From JAYZVT01 sp050248375 (GTDB taxonomy: Bacteria > Pseudomonadota > Alphaproteobacteria > Rhizobiales > Methyloligellaceae), in contig JBFWSL010000243.1 of NCBI GenBank assembly GCA_050248375.1, forward strand, positions 1-5,314: 5,314 nucleotides of DNA, written 5' to 3'. A program made the translations under genes and the position numbers. The notes below the pieces were generated by a model that made no database searches, was not told where the DNA came from, and saw nothing but the letters and a program-made list of their open reading frames with translations. Shown piece after piece: positions 1 through 5,314 of this stretch. Positions within the stretch are counted from its first letter, which is position 1, and each line of letters begins with the position of its first letter.

Positions 1-815
1 GTGGTGGCGACGACCTGGCTTTCGACGACATAAAGGTGGCGCCGTAATTCGGGTATTGCCGAAAGCCATGCATTGGCTGCCAGTACGACCCTGTCGGCCT
101 GCACGGCGCCGCGCAAAGTGCGGAGCACCGGGCGTCGTCCGGGCGTGATGTTGATCACCGGGCTCCGCTCATGAATGATGACACCGCGCGATAAGGCCAC
201 ACCGCGCAAACCGGCCGCGAGCTTTGCCGGATGTATCGTTCCAGCATGAGACTCCACGATCCCCATGTAAGATGCGGACGAACCGGTGCGGCGGATGATC
301 TCCTCGGCGGAGAGCGGCCTGAATCTTTCGGCGCCAAGAGCCTCGCACAAGGCAACGGCGCGCGCCCAAGCACCTTCCTGGGCTCTGGAGCTCGCTGTCC
401 ACAGCCAGCCATCGAGCCGCAGGTCCATGTCAATGATGCCATGCGCTTGCAATCTCTCGAGCTCGATGATCGCGTCCACCGTGTCCCTGCACAATTGATG
501 CGCTTCGTCAGTGCCCACGACCGCGGCGATCTGGCCGATCTCGGCGAACCACGAATGAACTTGGCCGCCATTGCGCCCCGATGCACCTGAGCCGCACAGA
601 TCGGCTTCGAGCACCACCACTCGAGTTTCCGGCGCGAGTTCGCGGATGCGAAGCGCTGTCCACAAACCGGTGAACCCGCCGCCAACTATGGCAATGTCAG
701 CCTGCATGCTGCCGTCAAGCGGCTGCGTGGCGGCTTCAGCGTGAATGTCCTGCAGCCAAAAGGACCGGTCGGATGGAGCGGCGATTGCCGGTTGCCGCAA
801 CCGAAGCGCCGTCAC
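1..815 (-). CDS. FAD-dependent oxidoreductase, DAO/PuuB-like (3' end missing)
   Basis: The first 271 codons of a flavoprotein are visible; the frame is still open at base 1. The family is usually about 430 residues, so roughly the last third is missing. Residues 41-50 hold the Rossmann dinucleotide-binding signature IAIVGGGFTG, followed by the acidic end of beta-2 (VVVLEAD, 66-72). GSGASGRNGG (75-84) is the FAD-contacting block typical of gamma-glutamylputrescine oxidase (PuuB) and related DAO-fold enzymes. AGTIHPAKLAAGL (191-203) and DRVVLAANAW (241-250) are further family landmarks. I chose the GTG at 815 because AGGGAG lies 7 nt upstream. The 36 residues before the first ATG (707) also look like the usual N-terminal extension of this family (SFWL, then PLDGSMQADIAIV). 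The gene starts 2 nt after the frlD stop, so it is probably translationally coupled. The likely reaction is oxidation of an amine or amino acid by O2 or a quinone, releasing aldehyde or keto acid and ammonia. The substrate is unknown. It lacks the signatures I would expect of fungal-type amadoriases. Family assignment is strong; the specific role is inference. Confidence 0.85.
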   Translation of the reverse strand, partial: MTALRLRQPAIAAPSDRSFWLQDIHAEAATQPLDGSMQADIAIVGGGFTGLWTALRIRELAPETRVVVLEADLCGSGASGRNGGQVHSWFAEIGQIAAVVGTDEAHQLCRDTVDAIIELERLQAHGIIDMDLRLDGWLWTASSRAQEGAWARAVALCEALGAERFRPLSAEEIIRRTGSSASYMGIVESHAGTIHPAKLAAGLRGVALSRGVIIHERSPVINITPGRRPVLRTLRGAVQADRVVLAANAWLSAIPELRRHLYVVESQVVAT

Positions 816-817
816 GC

Positions 818-1681
818 TCAAACTCCCTGCACCGGCGCGATATGATCCGCATATTTGGCGAGAAGCGCCCGCGAAACAGGATGCGGCTCTTGCGGGAAGC
901 CGCCGAGATGCAGGCAGGTTTGCGCCGCTGCTGCCGAGGCCCTGCGCAGCGCCTCCACCGCGCCGCGCTTCTCGAAGTGATAGGCGGTGAGGAATGTCGC
1001 GATGAAGCTGTCGCCGGCACCACAGGTATCCACGACATCCACCAGCGTCGCGGGCGCGTGGTGAATTTCGCGTCCGTCGTCAAAATAGGCGCCCTCGCTT
1101 CCACAGGTCACAACCAGCTGACGCATTCCGGCCTTCCGCAGATGCTGGAACAGATCCTCGATCGGCATATCCGCATGGCCGGAACCTGACGCAAAAACCA
1201 GCGGAACATTATCAAGCGGCAACGCGAAATGTGCTGTCGAGATGTCGATGCTGAAGGAAACATCGTCAGCTATCAGGCGGCGCACGAGATCAGCATTGGA
1301 ATTGGTGCCAAGATGCACCCAGCTCGCGGCAGCGATCACATTATAACGTGCGGAATCGGGCATGTAGTTCCCGCCCACGCCCAACGCCTCCAGAAGAAAA
1401 GTGCGATCGCCATTGTCGTCGCGCAAGAATGTAACGGCCGTATCGCCCCCACGGCGCTCCACATCCGCAGGTGGAAACCCCGCATTGCCAAGTTCCGCCA
1501 GGACGATATCGCCTTCCTCATCATTGCCGACGGCACCAAAATAGCGTGACTCCCAACCATGACGACGCCACTGGACCGCGACATTCAACGCATTGCCGCC
1601 CACCGTCAGCACATCCTTGGAAAGATAGACATCGAGGCAATTGTCGCCCACGGCGACAAGTTTCGGCGAAAGTTTCGTCAT
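818..1681 (-). CDS. frlD: Fructosamine (fructoselysine-type) 6-kinase, PfkB/ribokinase family
   Basis: This 287-residue protein is predicted to be a cytosolic ATP-dependent kinase that phosphorylates C6 of the fructosyl group of imported Amadori compounds, making the substrate for the FrlB deglycase. The N-terminal VGDNCLDVY (11-19) resembles the VGDNC(V/L)D(I/V)Y start of characterised FrlD enzymes. GGNALNVAV (28-36) is the first PfkB signature region, which binds sugar. DTCGAGDSFIATF (218-230) is the second PfkB signature; D224 of GAGD is the expected catalytic base and the surrounding GAG forms the anion hole. The length fits B. subtilis FrlD (about 284 residues) better than E. coli FrlD (about 261). 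The ATG at 1681 is the natural start: the next in-frame candidate would cut into the VGDN motif. Its ribosome-binding site is weak, and it follows the only sizeable gap in the operon. The frame is also open far upstream through frlM, but that stretch is a shadow. PfkB kinase is certain; the fructosamine substrate rests on the N-terminal motif and the flanking frlB and transporter genes. Confidence 0.9.
   Translation of the reverse strand: MTKLSPKLVAVGDNCLDVYLSKDVLTVGGNALNVAVQWRRHGWESRYFGAVGNDEEGDIVLAELGNAGFPPADVERRGGDTAVTFLRDDNGDRTFLLEALGVGGNYMPDSARYNVIAAASWVHLGTNSNADLVRRLIADDVSFSIDISTAHFALPLDNVPLVFASGSGHADMPIEDLFQHLRKAGMRQLVVTCGSEGAYFDDGREIHHAPATLVDVVDTCGAGDSFIATFLTAYHFEKRGAVEALRRASAAAAQTCLHLGGFPQEPHPVSRALLAKYADHIAPVQGV
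823..828 (-). promoter_or_regulatory. Shine-Dalgarno deciding the GTG start of the FAD oxidoreductase
   Basis: AGGGAG on the minus strand lies inside the last codons of frlD, 7 nt before the GTG at 815. It is the best ribosome-binding site in the area and supports the GTG over the internal ATG at 707, which would remove a conserved-looking N-terminal segment. The site sits in the upstream coding sequence, which suggests coupled translation of the two genes. Confidence 0.75.
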
Positions 1682-1749
1682 GACTGTGCGCGATTCCGAT
1701 CCAGATGAGGTTCGATGGCCGCCAGGTTTCGTCTCCGCCTGGGACACGT
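1682..1749 (-). other. Intergenic gap frlM-frlD (68 nt)
   Basis: This is the longest non-coding stretch in the window. It contains a small inverted repeat, CCAGG at 1722-1726 and CCTGG at 1738-1742, with an 11-nt loop. It lacks a T-run, so it does not look like an intrinsic terminator. No clear promoter boxes are visible, and no strong Shine-Dalgarno precedes the frlD ATG. It may be a plain spacer, or a place where the transcript is processed or translation of the kinase is kept low. Confidence 0.4.
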
Positions 1750-2610
1750 CTATTTGCCTATGCCTTCGGCCAGCCCGCGGATGAAGTAGCGCTGGGCGGC
1801 GAAGAAGGTGATAACGATCGGCAACGCCGAAATCGTCATCGCCGCGAAAACGATGGCATAGTTCGTTCCGTGCTTCGCCATGATCGAGGTGAGGCCTACG
1901 GGAAGCGTCTGCATCTCCGTTCCATTGGTGAAGATCATGGCAAAGAGATATTCGTTCCAGGCGAAGAGGACATGGAGGAGGATGCAGGACACAATAATGG
2001 GTCTGCATAGCGGCAGAATGATCTGCCAGAAGACCTGCCCTTCGCTCGCGCCATCCACGGTCGCGGCTTCGTCGAGGTCGCGCGGCAGGTCCAGCATGTA
2101 GGCACGAATGAGGAATGTCGTGAAGGGTATGCGGAAAGCCGTGTAGAGAATGATGAGCGCCCAATAGGTATTGTAGAGGCCCAGTGCCTGCAGCATCTTC
2201 ACCAGCGGAATCACGGCGACCGTCGGACTGAGCATCAGGCCGCCAAGCACGAAGCCCACGACCAGCGGCTTGGCCGGCATCTTTGTGCGGCTCAGCCCAT
2301 AAGCCGCCCAGGCGCTGATGAAAACCGTGCAGATGGCCGACGCCACTGTCACCAGCGCGCTGACCGCCACGTAGTTCCGCACGCCCTGGTTCCAGGCCTG
2401 CACGTAGTTGCCCCATGACCATGCTCGCGGAAGCGCAAAGGGATCGCCGAAGATCTGCGCATTGTCCTTGAAGCCGTTAAGCGCCATCCAGACCAGCGGA
2501 TAGACGACCACAATGCCGAGGCAAACAAGGAAGGCGTGCAGGAACGTCTGGCCCATGACATCCCAGAAACCCGCAGGCTTCCTGTGATAGGAAAGGCCGG
2601 CGGACGTCAC
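1750..2610 (-). CDS. frlM: ABC transporter permease, CUT1/MalG type (FrlM-like)
   Basis: This 286-residue inner-membrane protein is the second channel subunit of the fructosamine importer and pairs with FrlN. About six hydrophobic helices are visible near residues 24-45, 81-103, 114-137, 147-170, 204-227 and 249-271. The cytoplasmic EAA loop that docks the ATPase is textbook: EAATVDGASEGQVFWQIILP (181-200). The C-terminus (QRYFIRGLAEGIGK) is typical of the MalG/UgpE side of CUT1 pairs. The start is the GTG at 2610, whose GTGA overlaps the frlN stop TGA; GGAGGG lies 7 nt upstream. The ATG at 2556 (18 codons later) has a poorer ribosome-binding site and begins just before the first helix. The longer open frame above 2610 overlaps frlN and is not translated. 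The permease call is certain. The fructosamine specificity comes from its neighbours, because permease sequence alone does not reveal the substrate. Confidence 0.9.
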   Translation of the reverse strand: MTSAGLSYHRKPAGFWDVMGQTFLHAFLVCLGIVVVYPLVWMALNGFKDNAQIFGDPFALPRAWSWGNYVQAWNQGVRNYVAVSALVTVASAICTVFISAWAAYGLSRTKMPAKPLVVGFVLGGLMLSPTVAVIPLVKMLQALGLYNTYWALIILYTAFRIPFTTFLIRAYMLDLPRDLDEAATVDGASEGQVFWQIILPLCRPIIVSCILLHVLFAWNEYLFAMIFTNGTEMQTLPVGLTSIMAKHGTNYAIVFAAMTISALPIVITFFAAQRYFIRGLAEGIGK

Positions 2611-3545
2611 AGATATACCCTCCGCGTCCGCGTATACCAAAGCTGCGCTGCGCCGGTCAGCAGCGTCACTACGAAGATGACGGCGGCAATGGCCGCGCCA
2701 TAACCAAAATTGTTCTGCGTGAAGGCCTGCTGGTAGAGCCATGTGCCGAGCACCTGGCTGCTGTTGTTGGGGCCACCCGCTGTCATCACCATGACCTCGT
2801 TGAACACCTGGAAGGCGCCGGTGACGGTGATGATGATCATCAGGCCTGTCATTTCGCGCGTCATCGGAAAGGTGACGTGCCAAAGGCGCGTGAAAGCTCC
2901 GGCGCCGTCAACAATGGCAGCATCGTAGAGTTCGCGTGGAATTTTCTGGATGGCGATGGCGAAAAGCAACGTCGAATAGCCGAAGCCCTGCCATTGGCTC
3001 ATGGCAATGATGGCGTGGATTGCCGTCCGTTCGTTGCCGAGCCAAGGCACGATGAACTGTCCAAGTCCCAGGCTCTTCATCGCCGCATCCAGCAGACCGC
3101 TCTGCGGCTGATAAATGAAATAAAAGAGAAGCCCCGTTACAGTGATGGAGATGGCCGAGGGCACGAAATAGATGGCACGCCAGAATCGACGCAGTCTTTC
3201 ATAAGCCAATCCTTCGATCAGCGCGGCGAGCAGGAAGGCGCCAAAGACCTGGAAGACGACAGAGATCACCGCATAGAGGCAATTGTTCCATAACGCATCC
3301 CAGACGATCGGATCGTTCAGGAGCCTCCCATAATTCGCAAGGCCCACATGGCGGACCTCGCCAGTAAAAATGTCCTCATCGGTGGTGCTGACGAAGAAGT
3401 TGTCGACGATGGGGTAGTAGACGAACCATCCGACCAGAATGACCGCCAGCGCCACCCAGCGAAATGAGAGCAGATGGCGAAGGCGGACCCGGAGTGAAGC
3501 ACCCATGGCCAAGCTCATGGGCTTCGTGTCCGGGTCCGCTGGCAT
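2607..3545 (-). CDS. frlN: ABC transporter permease, CUT1/MalF-UgpA type (FrlN-like)
   Basis: This 312-residue integral membrane protein is the first channel half of the importer. Hydrophobic helices are visible near residues 28-48, 87-112, 124-145, 173-199, 233-253 and 280-303. The EAA-type ATPase-docking loop begins at E205 (ELYDAAIVDGAGAFTRLWHV) and ends FP at 226-227; the canonical EAA reads DAA and the conserved Gly is G214. FNEVMVMTAGGPNNSS (248-263), just after the fifth helix, is the usual MalF/UgpA/LplB landmark. The segment after helix 1 carries the common periplasmic loop ending in GLANYGRLLNDP. The chosen ATG at 3545 is 6 nt after the frlO stop. ATGs at 3518 and 3506 are also possible; all three have weak ribosome-binding sites, so the first 9-13 residues are uncertain. 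The stop overlaps the frlM GTG. Permease identity is certain; substrate follows from context. Confidence 0.9.
   Translation of the reverse strand: MPADPDTKPMSLAMGASLRVRLRHLLSFRWVALAVILVGWFVYYPIVDNFFVSTTDEDIFTGEVRHVGLANYGRLLNDPIVWDALWNNCLYAVISVVFQVFGAFLLAALIEGLAYERLRRFWRAIYFVPSAISITVTGLLFYFIYQPQSGLLDAAMKSLGLGQFIVPWLGNERTAIHAIIAMSQWQGFGYSTLLFAIAIQKIPRELYDAAIVDGAGAFTRLWHVTFPMTREMTGLMIIITVTGAFQVFNEVMVMTAGGPNNSSQVLGTWLYQQAFTQNNFGYGAAIAAVIFVVTLLTGAAQLWYTRTRRVYL
2618..2623 (-). promoter_or_regulatory. Shine-Dalgarno deciding the GTG start of frlM
   Basis: GGAGGG on the minus strand lies within the final codons of frlN, 7 nt before the GTG at 2610. With the GTGA stop/start overlap it argues for tight translational coupling, so that the two permease halves are made in similar amounts. 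It favours the GTG over the ATG at 2556. Confidence 0.8.
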
Positions 3546-3551
3546 TACCGC

Positions 3552-4874
3552 TTACTTGGCGGCGGCAGATGCCTGCCGCACCGCATCCATCACCTGTTCC
3601 GGCGTCATCGTGCCGCCGACAAGGGCCTGAAGGCTGGAGAGCCAGGCAGCCGCCACACCCGGCGCGTTGGCCGTGTCAAGCCAAGGCATCAGGTAACTGG
3701 CTGCACTGATGTCCTTGAGGCCTGCCACAACCGAGGGATTCATGGTTTCCTCGGAAGCGCCGCCGATCGTCGCGCTGGGCTGGCCATAGGGCGGCGCCGA
3801 AAGCACCTTGCCATTTTCCGCAGAGGTTACGAATTTCATGAAATCGATGGCGAGCGGAATGTTCTTCGAGGCCGAACTGATCATGTAGCCTTCGGGAGCG
3901 CCCTCGATCGACTGCGGGTCGCCCTTCGCGCCCTCCGGCACGGGCAGGCGGAAGAAGCTGAAATCGGTAACCTTCAGCGCCGAGGATGCGGTCGCCGCCT
4001 GGTCGAACTCAATGATCTCCTGATAATACATGGCCGACTGGCCATTGGTCAGCGCTTGCAGGGCCGAGGCATAGGATGTGCCGTTGGTTGCGGCGCCATC
4101 GGTGCAGCGGTCGATCAACGCCTTGAACTGCTTCAGCGCTTCCACATAGCCCGGATCATCATAGGTTGCAGTGGCTGGCTCGAAGTCCTTCTCGAGCGTT
4201 GCCTGCGGCACGTTATAGGCCAGGAGCTGGCCTGCGTAGTGAACGGCCGGCCAAGCTTCCTTGTTGCCGAAAGAAATAGGCGTCAGGCCGGATTTGCGGA
4301 TGCTGTCGCAGCCCGCCAGCAGTTCCTCGAAATTCTTCGGCACGCCGAGACCGAGCTTCTCGAAGGCCGGCTTGCTGTAGCCCATGAACTTGGCATCAAG
4401 ATAGAGTGGGATTCCGAAATATTTGCCGTTGTAGACAAAGGCCTTGACGGCAGCGGGAGCAAGCGTCTTACCCCATTCGGTATCGGGACCGATCACCGGG
4501 CTCAGATCGACGGCGCGATTGCCGCGCACGAAATTGCCGCCCCAGCTTCCCGTCCAGGTGAAATAAATGTCAGGCAACGAGTTGGACGCGACCAGTGTCT
4601 TGGTCTTACCCTTCACGCTGTCGTCGCTTTCCTGGATAAGCTCGATCTTCACCTCCGGATGGAGCTTTTCATATTCCTGCGCACGATCAACGAAATAGGG
4701 TGAAAGTTGCTGCAAGCCGAACTTGGTAAGGATCGACAATGTTCCGCTGTACTCGACCTTGGCATCTGGATCGGCCGTAACGACCTCCGACGCGCCGAAG
4801 CTGATGCCTGCCGAAAGACACAGAGTCGGCAAGGCCGCCGCGGTGAGTACGATCATGCGCAATGTAGATTTCAT
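3552..4874 (-). CDS. frlO: ABC transporter substrate-binding protein, CUT1 family (FrlO-like)
   Basis: This 440-residue periplasmic protein is predicted to bind the Amadori compound and deliver it to FrlN/FrlM. Residues 1-28 form a signal peptide: K2 and R6, a hydrophobic core, and SFGA before a likely signal-peptidase I cut at 28/29. C19 lies in a PTLC context, not a lipobox, so a lipoprotein is unlikely. The mature part follows the family 1 (MalE/UgpB-like) pattern: GTLSILTKFG strand, EKLHPEVKIELIQ (69-81), SNSLPDIYFTWTG (97-109), KYFGIPLYLDAKFMGYSK (151-168), the hinge-like FEKLGLGVPKNFEELL (171-186), FGNKEAWPA (202-210), NGQSAMYY (277-284) and EGYMISSASKN (328-338). Cysteines 189 and 257 could form a disulfide in the periplasm. 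AAGGAG 6 nt upstream gives the strongest ribosome-binding site in the operon, as expected for a protein needed in excess over the permeases. It starts 24 nt after the frlB stop. The binding-protein class is certain; ligand identity is inferred from frlB and frlD. Confidence 0.92.
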   Translation of the reverse strand: MKSTLRMIVLTAAALPTLCLSAGISFGASEVVTADPDAKVEYSGTLSILTKFGLQQLSPYFVDRAQEYEKLHPEVKIELIQESDDSVKGKTKTLVASNSLPDIYFTWTGSWGGNFVRGNRAVDLSPVIGPDTEWGKTLAPAAVKAFVYNGKYFGIPLYLDAKFMGYSKPAFEKLGLGVPKNFEELLAGCDSIRKSGLTPISFGNKEAWPAVHYAGQLLAYNVPQATLEKDFEPATATYDDPGYVEALKQFKALIDRCTDGAATNGTSYASALQALTNGQSAMYYQEIIEFDQAATASSALKVTDFSFFRLPVPEGAKGDPQSIEGAPEGYMISSASKNIPLAIDFMKFVTSAENGKVLSAPPYGQPSATIGGASEETMNPSVVAGLKDISAASYLMPWLDTANAPGVAAAWLSSLQALVGGTMTPEQVMDAVRQASAAAK

Positions 4875-4880
4875 GGACGT

Positions 4881-4886
4881 CTCCTT
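4881..4886 (-). promoter_or_regulatory. Strong Shine-Dalgarno of frlO
   Basis: AAGGAG, inside the purine-rich run GAGGAAGGAG (4881-4890), lies 6 nt before the ATG at 4874 on the minus strand. It is a near-perfect anti-16S match and fixes the frlO start. It fits high expression of a periplasmic binding protein from within an operon. Confidence 0.85.
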
Positions 4887-4898
4887 CCTCTTTGGTTT

Positions 4899-5314
4899 CT
4901 AGTATTCCACGCGCTTGTAATAGCGGCGCGTGGTCAGCGGATGATTGCGCAGCACTTCGAGATGCGCGCTCAGCCGCTCAAGCAAGGTGGCAAGCACAGC
5001 GGGAGAAATGAGGCTGCGAACATGGGCCGAGATGCCGGGCAGTTCCACTGCGGCAGCGTCAAGCACCCGCACGCGGTTCGTGTAGCGCTTGGCGAAATTC
5101 TCAACGCGGTCCGACAGCGGGCGACAAGCATCCTCGCCCTTGAACACGAAGACACTGACACCGGGCTCTATCAGCTCCAGGGTGCCATGGAAAAAATCTG
5201 CTGCATGGACGGGGCGTGTGCGGATCCATTGCATCTCCTCGAGAATGCACATGCCGTAATAATAGGCTTCCGGCCATACGGAGCCCGCGCCCGTGAAGAT
5301 GTGATACGTCTCGT
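4899..5314 (-). CDS. frlB: Fructosamine-6-phosphate deglycase, SIS domain (C-terminal 137 residues)
   Basis: Only the last part of the gene is present; it enters at 5314 and stops with TAG at 4899. Family members are about 330-340 residues, so about 40 percent is visible, mainly the second SIS (sugar isomerase) domain. The enzyme is cytosolic and cleaves fructosamine 6-phosphate to glucose 6-phosphate plus the free amino acid or amine. TGAGSVWPEAYYYG opens the visible part and looks like the phosphate-binding glycine loop. CILEEMQWI is followed by FFHGTLELIEPGV, matching the FRHGPLEIVEPGV region of E. coli FrlB as I recall it. The second Glu of EEMQW (codon 5235-5237) and the His of FFHG (5187-5189) are 16 residues apart, the same spacing as the reported catalytic Glu214/His230 of Salmonella FraB. 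The C-terminus NHPLTTRRYYKRVEY resembles the RRYY...VEY tail of the FrlB family. Its place before a CUT1 transporter and a PfkB kinase supports this over GlmS or AgaS. Substrate could be fructoselysine, glucoselysine or another fructosamine phosphate. Confidence 0.88.
   Translation of the reverse strand, partial: ETYHIFTGAGSVWPEAYYYGMCILEEMQWIRTRPVHAADFFHGTLELIEPGVSVFVFKGEDACRPLSDRVENFAKRYTNRVRVLDAAAVELPGISAHVRSLISPAVLATLLERLSAHLEVLRNHPLTTRRYYKRVEY

Noticed and set aside
155..685. 176-residue minus-strand frame overlapping the FAD oxidoreductase
   Set aside because: It is a frame-shifted reading of the same strand. The real frame there carries the VGGGFTG and GASGRNGG FAD motifs and is open from 815 to the edge; this frame is Arg/Ser-rich without motifs.
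773..1189. 138-residue plus-strand frame opposite frlD
   Set aside because: It is antisense to the kinase including its GAGD catalytic region, with low-complexity Arg-rich composition typical of a shadow frame.
1722..1742. Inverted repeat as an intrinsic terminator after frlM
   Set aside because: The stem is only 5 bp with an 11-nt loop and no T-run follows on the minus strand, so termination is unlikely.
1682..2422. Frame of frlD is open far upstream, suggesting a 534-residue fusion protein
   Set aside because: The upstream part is antisense-free but out of frame with frlM, is rich in Arg, His and Gly, and has no family resemblance. The PfkB motif begins right after the ATG at 1681. It is a GC-driven shadow of frlM.
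4056..4703. 215-residue plus-strand frame opposite frlO
   Set aside because: It lies wholly inside the well-supported frlO gene and mirrors its codon pattern. It has no ribosome-binding site that stands out and no recognisable domain.
4854..4874. FrlO as a lipoprotein because of a Cys at residue 19
   Set aside because: The residues before Cys19 (PTL) do not fit a lipobox, whereas the SFGA sequence at 25-28 is a good signal-peptidase I site.
1..5314. CRISPR array, tRNA or rRNA, insertion sequence or att site
   Set aside because: No direct-repeat array, RNA-gene signature, transposase or terminal repeat was seen; the window is almost entirely protein coding on one strand.

Overview
The window carries one minus-strand operon, read from high to low coordinates. 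It encodes uptake and breakdown of fructosamines (Amadori products such as fructoselysine). The visible order is frlB (deglycase, 3' part only), frlO (periplasmic binding protein), frlN and frlM (two ABC permeases), frlD (PfkB-family kinase), then a FAD-dependent oxidoreductase that runs off the low-coordinate edge. From memory, the first five genes have the same order as the Bacillus subtilis frlBONMD (yurPONML) operon. A DAO-family oxidoreductase, YurR, also lies close to that B. subtilis locus.

Layout: 4899-5314, C-terminal 137 residues of the FrlB-type SIS-domain deglycase; 3552-4874, FrlO with a signal peptide; 2607-3545, FrlN; 1750-2610, FrlM, with a GTG start overlapping the frlN stop; 1682-1749, the longest gap in the window (68 nt); 818-1681, FrlD; 1-815, a PuuB/DAO-like FAD oxidoreductase with a GTG start 2 nt after the frlD stop. 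All genes lie on one strand with gaps of 24, 6, -3, 68 and 2 nt, which fits one polycistronic transcript. No promoter, terminator, RNA gene, repeat array or mobile element was recognised. The operon's promoter and its regulator must lie beyond 5314 if they are local.

How the genes work together (known family roles plus inference): FrlO captures an Amadori compound in the periplasm and the FrlN/FrlM channel imports it, powered by an ATPase not encoded here. FrlD phosphorylates C6 of the fructosyl group. FrlB splits the 6-phosphate into glucose 6-phosphate and the free amino acid or amine. The distal FAD enzyme might oxidise the released amine or amino acid, or an alternative glycated substrate; this last step is inference only.

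Organism: the periplasmic signal peptide, moderately high GC, frequent GTG starts and CUT1-type sugar transporter style suggest a Gram-negative alphaproteobacterium, plausibly of the Rhizobiales (Hyphomicrobiales). This is a judgement from style, not from a marker gene. The exact substrate (fructoselysine, glucoselysine, fructose-asparagine, fructosyl-glutamine or another) cannot be read from the sequence.
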